Part shown: positions 24,011 to 64,000 of the stretch, in pieces
Numbering within the stretch: the first letter of the stretch is position 1
How the letters are laid out: every line of letters starts with the position of its first letter
From: Cristatella mucedo
Lineage: Eukaryota > Bryozoa > Phylactolaemata > Cristatellidae
Direction: 5' to 3'
DNA length: 64,000 nt
Assembly: GCA_009760855.2 (NCBI GenBank)
Contig: WPIO01000011.1
Location: 3,834,501-3,898,500 of the forward strand
Program-made: the position numbers and the translations under genes
The notes under the pieces: model-generated
What the model saw: only the letters and a program-made list of their open reading frames with translations
Databases searched by the model: none
What the model was told of the DNA's origin: nothing

Positions 24011-24597
24011 ACGACAAAGGCCTAGCGGCGGAGTACGCTCGCAGAGGTAATTAATTAATTAAAATTAACGGCGGAAGCATATGCGGAGACTGAAACCGAT
24101 TTTGGCATACATTTTGGCGTCCCTTCGCCTGCAAAGTTTGAGTTCAGCGGGACATTAAAGCCGTTGATGTATTGCGGCGGAAAAGTAAAAGTGTACGCAG
24201 CTGACCGAAAAGTGCACGCCTCACGCAGCGAATCGACGTCCGTTACATTGGGTTTTAAAGACCGCCGATGTACGTTGCCATCCGGCCTTTGCTCGTAGCG
24301 ACCGGGCGGAGATGATAATAATAACGAGGATAATAATAAAAAATGTCTACAGTGCCCTTTGACTCAATCTGCTACAACGCTGAATTATGGTGGAAAGGAA
24401 GCACTGCTGCTGATCCGTGATAGTAACTGAGCAATTTCATCGCGCGAGTACAAAGGGCAAGTCCCAAGGAGGTAGCAAATGCTGCTAAGAACAGGCGGTT
24501 GTTTTTATTCGCTGTCGCCCCGTGAGCGTCTTTGACGTCAGCGACAAGTCTCGAACCAAAGTCGTAGCATGTACGAGCCAGACCGAGCTGCACCTCC

Positions 24598-24725
24598 GGC
24601 TCGGCCCAGGGCTAAGTTGCTTGCCTTTAATGGCCAGAGTCGTTTGTTCGAGCCCCGTTACATGTGTACAGCACCTGAGTAGAGGTGGAGGTCTCTTGCG
24701 GCGCTATACAAATTTGAATATTTGC
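24598..24725 (+). mobile_element. tRNA-derived SINE, L2-tail type
   Basis: Degraded copy: A-box region near GGCCCAGGGCTAAGTTGCTT, B box GTTCGAGCCCC, then ACAGCACCTGAGTAGAGG and GCGGCGCTATACAAATTTG, the same plan as the SINE at 62.83 kb. Confidence 0.6.
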
Positions 24726-24899
24726 AGCTCTCTCGCGATGCAGCTCTCTCGTCTCGTCCTTCGTCCGCATCAAAGCGGTGCAAAAGCGATTGAAAATGCT
24801 CGCGAGCGCCACGCTTCTCTGTCTTATCATCGATTTCCGTCGCTTAATATGTCTCGCTGCGTCCTGGTCTCAGTTGCCCCACGCTCACGTATACACACG

Positions 24900-26900
24900 T
24901 AGTGCATTTCTGGGGCACGCCGCGTACTCACGCAAGCGTGCATGCGCCGTGCACGTTCGCGATCCAATGCACTAACACACTACGCGCATCAACGCGTTGG
25001 CGCGTCGTTCACCGGCGCTGCTCTCACAACAACTTTCGCTAGCCATCCACGCTGCGCTCCACGCCTCCACTACAGCGAGCTCGAGTGCGCTGCAGCGGCG
25101 ACTTCAAAGATGCAGCAGCAGCGTAGAGCAGCAGCAGCCGCGGCGACAGCAGCTCGATTCCGCCCCTTCGTCGCTTCGCTCTTTTTCCGTTCAGCTTCGC
25201 CTCTGCCTGCGATAGCGCGTGCCGAGACAGATTGAGCGAGCCCTTGGAGCCCTTCGCTAAGCGCCGAGCGCTCGAGGCGAAAGCCCTTCGAGCGCTTTCG
25301 GGCGCGATCGAGTCCATAGCTCTCGGGGTGTGGTGGTGGTGTTGGTGGTGGTGGTGGTGGTGGTGGTGGTGGTGGTGGTGGTGGTGGTGGTGGTGGTGGT
25401 GGTGGTGGTGGTGGTGGCGGTGGTGGTGGTGGTGGTGGCGGCACGAGAGCTCGCTGTCCCGGCCTGCCCTCCTGCGCCTGCGCGAGCGGCCGTGGTTGAA
25501 ATGGCTTCCCGCCGCCGCCTGTTGTTTTTGCGCGTACAGAATCGCGCCGACGCTCCGGAAACGTCGCCGAACGCGCCTTTCCGTCCTGGGCCTCACGTTG
25601 CAACGCGGCGCCGGCAGCGAAGGCACTACTCGCGAGACGACGAACTCACGGATCGGCTTACCGATCAGCGGTAGCTCGATGCGGGCGAAAGAGCTCGGCG
25701 ATGCGTCGTCGAGGACGCTCGCTAGCAGCAGACGCCGCCGCCTCCGTAGCGAGAGCGAGCGTCGAGCAGAAAGCCAAGCGGCGGCGCCCGCGCCAGCCGC
25801 GCGTCGCTGCGAACGCCTACGGTACGCACCGCGAGCGCGCGCGTACGTACGGCGGAAGAGCGGTCGCCACGGCCAGCTGTCGCTGAATGCATTCGTCGCG
25901 GTCGGTAATCAATTAGGCTCTCGGCAAACATCGGCTTCAGTTCTAACGGCTGCATTGAAGAAGGAGAGCGCCGCCGCCGTCGCCGCCGCCGCCGAGACGG
26001 AGGGCGGCAGCACGCGACGGTCGCCTTCGGCCGCCGTTCGAGGCCGAAGCCCCGGATTGTGGGATGGTTTCGGCGCGCGGGCCGGCATCCGCACCGAAAC
26101 CGGCCAGAAGCGACGCCCGCTCGTCGGCAGGCAGAACCGACTCACCGCAGGCGTCGCGCGTACGCGTGCGCAATTGCGGGGGAAGTCCCATCTCAGCGCA
26201 CCTCATTCGCCCATCGATTCACCGCCGCACGTCGCTAATACGAGTCTCAAAGACAAACACCTACACATCGATCGCTCCCTTGCAAGAACGTCGCGTCCGT
26301 CTGCCCCGACGATGACGACGACGAAGGGCGTGTCGACAGAACGCGGACCGAGCAGTCCACCGGATCTCCGAGCGAACGGCGGCGACGCGACGCGACTTCG
26401 CTCGCGCTTCGTGTCACTTTCGCTCTCTCCGCTTTTCACTTTCGCTCTCGCCACGACCTTCGCGTCTTCGCTTCTCCGAACTTTCGCGACTCGGGCGAGT
26501 CGGTCTCGGCCGAGCGCTGCGCTTCGGCGGCAGTCCGCTCGCTCCGAGAGTCGTGCGGCTATTTAGTCTTCGAGCCGGCGCGACGCCGCGGAAGCCTGGC
26601 GGACGGTGGAGGGGCTGCAGGTGAGCTGCCGCCCACCTGCCTTGCTGGAGTCGGAGTCGAGGCCGTCGGGTGCGGCTGCTGCAGTCGAGGTCGCGCGGGG
26701 GGCGCTATTGCCCCGCGCGGAGGAAGGGAGCGAACGTGCGAGCTCTTGAGCTCCGTGCGCCCGGTGTCTGGGCAGGCGGCTTCGGCGGCGGCTCAAGGCG
26801 CCACACTTGCACGGCCTCCTTCCAGTTTACCGCCCGCCATCTGCCTAGCTTGCGACACGCGTCGCCAGGGCCGGGCCGGACCGGGCCGTCCTTACTAGAG
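24900..26900. other. CpG-rich block with GGT microsatellite
   Basis: GC-rich sequence upstream of candidate exon 1 of the unrecognised gene. Plus-strand and minus-strand frames are long only because of the GGT repeat and base composition. It could be the promoter of a divergent gene, but no coding signal was recognised. Confidence 0.35.
25328..25441. repeat. GGT trinucleotide repeat, about 110 bp
   Basis: Nearly pure GGT with a few GGC and GTT changes. Frames give poly-Trp, poly-Val, poly-Gly (plus) or poly-His, poly-Pro, poly-Thr (minus). Confidence 0.96.
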
Positions 26901-27577
26901 AGCTTGCAATGAGAGCACTTTTTGGCTAAGACTTGCGGAATCGATAGCCTCACGACCAATCAGAACTGTCGTGAAGGGCCCACCGCTGTCAGGAGCGGAA
27001 TGAAAGACTGAGCTAGCGCAGCTTTGATGCGATGAGGCTATCTCGGCAGTAGCCCATGAGTATACGACACTCTGCTCCGAATGGCGATGCATGAAATCAA
27101 GACAGCAAAACAGTTAGTGCCGCATCCTACTGAACCCAAAATCGGCATTCCTGCCCACCTTTCCTTGCCCCTAAGTCGTGCATACATTTGCCTAATTAAA
27201 ACCTGCTTCCAACGATGTCTGCAGGCGGCGATCGCTGGAAGTAAGTAAGAAGTCCCTTTGAACGTATGCACGTAGTTACTTACATCCAGAGAAAAGTGGG
27301 AAGGCAGACGGTAGTGCCATCTAAATCCGGCTTCAAGCGGCTTCGTCTAACTCTCAGAGAAATGGCACATTCGGTCTGGATTATGGGGGCCTCAGCCTGG
27401 GACAGGTCATCTGCAGCAGTCTCAGCCCGAGACCAGATGCAACGCTTGAGTACCAATAAACAAGCAACTGGGAACGAAGGAGATTTAGAAGGACCTTCCG
27501 CTCGAGCGGCTGCCCTGTGCTCGCCGGATGTAAATCTTTTGCCCCAGCCAAAGTGATAACGAAAATACTGACAATAG

Positions 27578-27650
27578 TAATAGGTCGCTTGTACAGCCCC
27601 TTAAGAGAACCTAATCTCTATCCAGCCGCTTTATAAACTCTTTGCAAGAG
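27578..27650 (-). mobile_element. L2-type tail fragment (LINE or SINE end)
   Basis: Reverse complement of the L2 3' tail: CCTTAAGAGAACCTAATCTC and TATCCAGCCGCTTTATAAA. Too short to tell whether it ends a LINE or a SINE. Confidence 0.55.
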
Positions 27651-27823
27651 AATCGGCATCCAAGGTGTAGCGTCGCGCACAGCCGGCACCAAGCGTGAAT
27701 AAGCAAACAAGTATCACACTTAGGCCAGCATGTTCGAGCAAACGTGGAAGACGATGGCCAGGCTGTCATTGGAACGGCCCTGATCGCAGCGCTCTCACTG
27801 TCAACTGCTTGTTTTAATGTTGA

Positions 27824-28785
27824 CTGCTAGTTATGGGCAAACCCAGTGTGATTCAGAGATTGGAAAGGCTGTCTCTCAAAATTGGCCCTGCCAGCATATC
27901 TCCTGTCGAATCAGCTCGAAATATTGGTGTCATATTCCAAAGTGACCTCTCGTTAGACGACCATATCAGCTCCATAGTCAAATCTGCCTATTTTCAGCTT
28001 CATAACATTGCTAAAATTCGGGCTTGTTTAGATAAGGATACCACGTCCAAGTTGGTCCATGCATTCGTGACATCTCGTCTCGACTTCTGCAACTCACTGC
28101 TTACTGGCCTACCAGCATGTGTGATCAGGCGATTGCAGCTCGTGCAAAACTCTGCAGCCAGGTTTGTTTGTCGTGAGCGTCGAAGTTGCCACGTTACTCC
28201 ACTTCTCGCCGACCCTGCACTGGCTACCAGTCAAGCAACGGATTGACTTCAAGGTTTTGTCACTCACTTTTAGGTCATTTCATTTTTTAGCTACAGCCTA
28301 TCTCTCAGATATACTACCCCATCAGGTAAAGCATCGTACCACCCGCTTTTCGGAACCCAACAGTCTAGAAATACCTCGTACAAACCTTAAATCCTTTGGA
28401 GACCGTGCATTTAGTTCGTATGCTCCCAAAGCCTGGAACTCCCTCCCGACCTGCGTCAGAACATCCCCTGACCTGACCACATTTAAAAAGAACTTGAAAA
28501 CACACCTATTTAGGACAGCCTTTAGTGGGTCCCTGTGATTCGTCCTTCACGTGCTCATGCGTGCTGGCACTGTGCATGCTGCCACTAACAACATTTGCAT
28601 GCTGACCCTGTGCATGTCACCCCTAACCATGTTATTCATTTTGTTTGTTTTTCAAGCATGATTTTACCATTCAATTGCATTTCCCTTTGCAGCAAATGTA
28701 AAGCTCCTAGAAAGAGATCAAGTTCTCTGAGGGCACTTTATCAAGTACATTACTATTACTATTATATTACATGCCTGTACTATGC
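27824..28785 (+). pseudogene. L2-type LINE, 5'-truncated, one frameshift, with target duplication
   Basis: Flanked by TTAATGTTGA at 27814-27823 and 28786-28795, a 10-bp target-site duplication. It codes for the C-terminal part of ORF2: MGKPSVIQRLERLSLKIG, DDHISSIVKSAYFQLHNIAK, FVTSRLDFCNSLLTGLP and KAWNSLPTCVRTSPDLTTFK. An extra C near 28213 (GACCCTGC against GACCTGC in the copy at 33.3 kb) shifts the frame. The tail is CCTAGAAAGAGATCAAGTTC plus an ATT-like run. Very similar to the copies at 32.9 and 50 kb, so recent. Confidence 0.92.
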
Positions 28786-28799
28786 TTAATGTTGAATGT

Positions 28800-30700
28800 A
28801 AGATAGCTAGGGCTTAATAGTTGGGTTTTAAGTTGTGGAGTTTACCGGTCAACTAGAGAGCTACATGCGGGTCAAGCCGGCGAACGAACAAACCCACGCC
28901 GCAAACTTAGACATTCGCCCCGGCCGCTGAGTCGGCACTCGTGCATACCAAACCGCACATCTCCCTATTACCCGCGGGTCTTAGTGCTTGTTACCCTTGG
29001 GACGAGGTACTCTTGCTTCACGACGAGCGGCCTTGGATTCGAGCCCTGCAGCAGACAATCCTGTATTGCCCACTGCAAGCCGGCACTATGAGACTTAAGA
29101 CGCTTGTCTGCAGCTACGTGAATGACGCGCTGCGTAGTCATCTCACCTAGCTTGACTTCTTACTGCTTCGCAATGAGGAGAGTGGGGATCTAGAGAGAAC
29201 GATTGATTTTTGTTTATGGAACTTTGAGTCTAGCAGCCAATGTCATCAAAGCATCGTCATCAAAGGCTAACCAGGTCGAGTGACCTCGAAGCACTTGATT
29301 TCTATCTACCATTTCTATTCAGTGACCCGGGCATACTTGCCAACTGCCTACCTGTACCTCAGGCCTGATTTGACATCTTCCCCACCTCTACTCTCAACTC
29401 TAAACGACTCAGAAACCTTGGATTAAAGACTTTATGTTAAGCAAAAACGAAGGTGAGATGCATCCACGTGGACTATAATTTCAAGATTCTTGAAGACGGG
29501 AAACTTTCCATCTTGAGTGCGGCGGCGCATGTGCCAGTGCACTACCCGTCTCTGCTAGGGCATGCACCGTGCTCGTGATCGAGGATAAGCTTATCTAATT
29601 TCAAAATACAGAGCAGCCGGAGGCCGTCTGCAGTGGGTATGCAGGCTGCGAAAAATAAGTTGTTCTCGAACGGGAGACGATCGTGGCACGATGACCGGGT
29701 GACTGGCCGGGTGCTCTACCGATCGAGTTCTCGAGACTACAGGACGTTCGGCGGTCAACACAGGAGAGCCTCATCGACTTTAAATTCAATTTATCTGAAC
29801 GAGCCGAATTACGGTGTACTGCCTGAACGCACGAAGAAGTGCAGGACGGCAGCACTCAATGACTTTAAGTTGGACGAGAGTATATATTAGTTCTTTGGTC
29901 GCATTTTCAGCAGTGGCGAGTTCGTAAACGGGTAGGTGCCCTTGCACACAGCGAAGTGTGCAGTAACTTAAGGCGCAAAGGTAGGTTTGTCCGATTCCTA
30001 AGTGATTGTGATTCGTAAATATCCGACGTGAACGAAACAGCGATCAGGCCCCTTCTCTGTATGCAAAGTATTATGCACAGAAAAGTGTAAGGTCCAGATA
30101 TGGATGTTAAACATCTTTGTGACAGAGAAAAACGCTGCTTAAGGTAGACTTACGCAGCAAGCAATTCCAAACTTACTGCAAGAGCAAATTTTGCTTTTAA
30201 TGCCAAACCAGAAGGTCACACAGCAATTCACAGTAAGACGGTTTCACTCTCTTGTTTGACCTCCTTAGTTGTACAGGCATGCTGCAGGTTTGGCGTGACT
30301 TCCTGCTGACTAAACAACTGCATTTCGTACAGCATTCGGACGGCTGAAAAGGTTTTGAGGCTCTATACATTCGTGCTATAAAGATCCACTAGGGTATTGC
30401 AACAAAAACCCTATCACACCTAACTTAATTGAGCATACAATATGCGAATACGCAACATGTGGCCCATTTATAGAAGGAATGAAGACTGGTGCGATCAGGG
30501 TGTACTGTACCCAGGAGAGTGGCCCGTACGACGGTAAGACGTAAATACAACAACCACAGTATTCATACGGCAGTTCACGATGCGGGTCGAGAGGAAAACA
30601 TGGGTTATTCTTTTACTGAAATCGCCGCAAGTGTCGCCCAGTAATTTCTCTGATCTTAGTTTACGAGTTCCGTTGGCTACGCGAGCAATGTCGTTATCTA
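28800..30700. other. Intergenic sequence downstream of AMT
   Basis: Apart from the degraded SINE near 29 kb nothing was recognised. This gap separates the 3' end of AMT from the CpG-rich left half. Confidence 0.45.
28985..29150 (+). mobile_element. tRNA-derived SINE, degraded
   Basis: TTCACGACGAGCGGCCTTGG, B box GATTCGAGCCCTGCAGCAGA, TTGCCCACTGCAAGCCGGCA and TAAGACGCTTGTCTGCAGCT follow the SINE order. Confidence 0.55.
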
Positions 30701-30729
30701 AACCAAGAGTAATAGAGGACAAAAATACT

Positions 30730-30735
30730 TTTATT
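30730..30735 (-). terminator. AMT: Candidate AMT polyadenylation signal
   Basis: AATAAA on the minus strand about 275 bases after the AMT stop codon, inside an A-rich context. No other canonical hexamer was noticed nearer to the stop. It would give a short 3' UTR that overlaps no repeat. Confidence 0.55.
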
Positions 30736-31009
30736 TTTTGAACTAAGCATTTAAAAAGAAGCACAGCATGAAAGCTCAATAGCATCAAGCTTGAGTAACA
30801 GTGCATGCCTGAAAAGTGAAGATTTGTATTGCCAGAATACGAATGACTCCCTTGGTCAGGGAGCACTAGTCAACATCTACACGGGAAGTTACCGAGCCAC
30901 GGTGCATGCAGCATCCACTTCCAATTAAAGCATCAGATCAAAGACCATGAAAATCAGGACATTTTAAATGCACAGCTAACACGCCGAACTATGATCATTG
31001 ACGGTGGCC

Positions 31010-63983
<32,974 letters not shown>

Positions 63984-64000
63984 TGAAAACTGATTCTATC

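Noticed and set aside
25039-25626. Minus-strand frames with poly-His or poly-Pro
   Set aside because: Same GGT/ACC repeat read on the other strand; two overlapping frames are equally open and neither has recognisable flanks.
25232-26566. 444-codon plus-strand frame with a poly-Trp tract
   Set aside because: The frame exists because GGT repeats and GC-rich DNA lack stops; poly-Trp of this length is not plausible and no domain is visible.

Overview
This is a eukaryotic, almost certainly metazoan, nuclear window: one spliced gene of animal type with GT-AG introns fills the right half, the rest is littered with L2-type LINEs, tRNA-derived SINEs and DNA-transposon remnants, and there are no operons, ribosome-binding sites or rRNA genes. 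The phylum cannot be fixed from sequence alone; the repeat spectrum (L2 LINEs with ATT tails, hAT and Tc1 remnants, long CT, AT, GGT and CA microsatellites) suits an invertebrate bilaterian with a repeat-rich, moderately large genome.

Right half, 31,010-63,983, minus strand: a complete nine-exon gene for the mitochondrial glycine cleavage T-protein (aminomethyltransferase, AMT). All nine exons join in phase with consensus splice sites into 407 codons plus stop, against 403 in human. Introns are full of L2, SINE, Tc1, hAT and candidate LTR insertions. Exon 4 carries a 36-bp in-frame tandem duplication that also duplicates the splice acceptor, so a product with 12 extra residues is possible.

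Left half, 1-31,000: alternation of AT-rich, repeat-bearing stretches with very GC/CpG-rich blocks (about 5.6-6.95, 12.9-15.3, 16.5-19.0, 22.2-24.0 and 24.9-26.9 kb). Two minus-strand open stretches in these blocks join in phase: exon 1 at 22,808-23,687 and a terminal exon at 14,236-15,251. They suggest an unrecognised protein of about 631 residues, low-complexity and Arg/Ser/Ala-rich, with a C-terminal CxxC...C...CxxC motif. The 5' part of the terminal exon and its acceptor are tandemly duplicated (14,845-15,325 and 15,354-15,855), giving a second, alternative terminal exon.

Mobile elements: about 20 L2-like LINE pieces (three with long intact or near-intact C-terminal ORFs, two with clear target-site duplications), two kinds of tRNA-derived SINE, one of which ends in the L2 3' tail, a non-autonomous hAT family with two copies, two Tc1/mariner relics, and a candidate solo LTR that landed inside an L2 copy. 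Strong inverted repeats sit in the CpG blocks at 18.70-18.80 and 23.77-23.81 kb. No prokaryotic system, CRISPR array, tRNA gene or viral gene was found.
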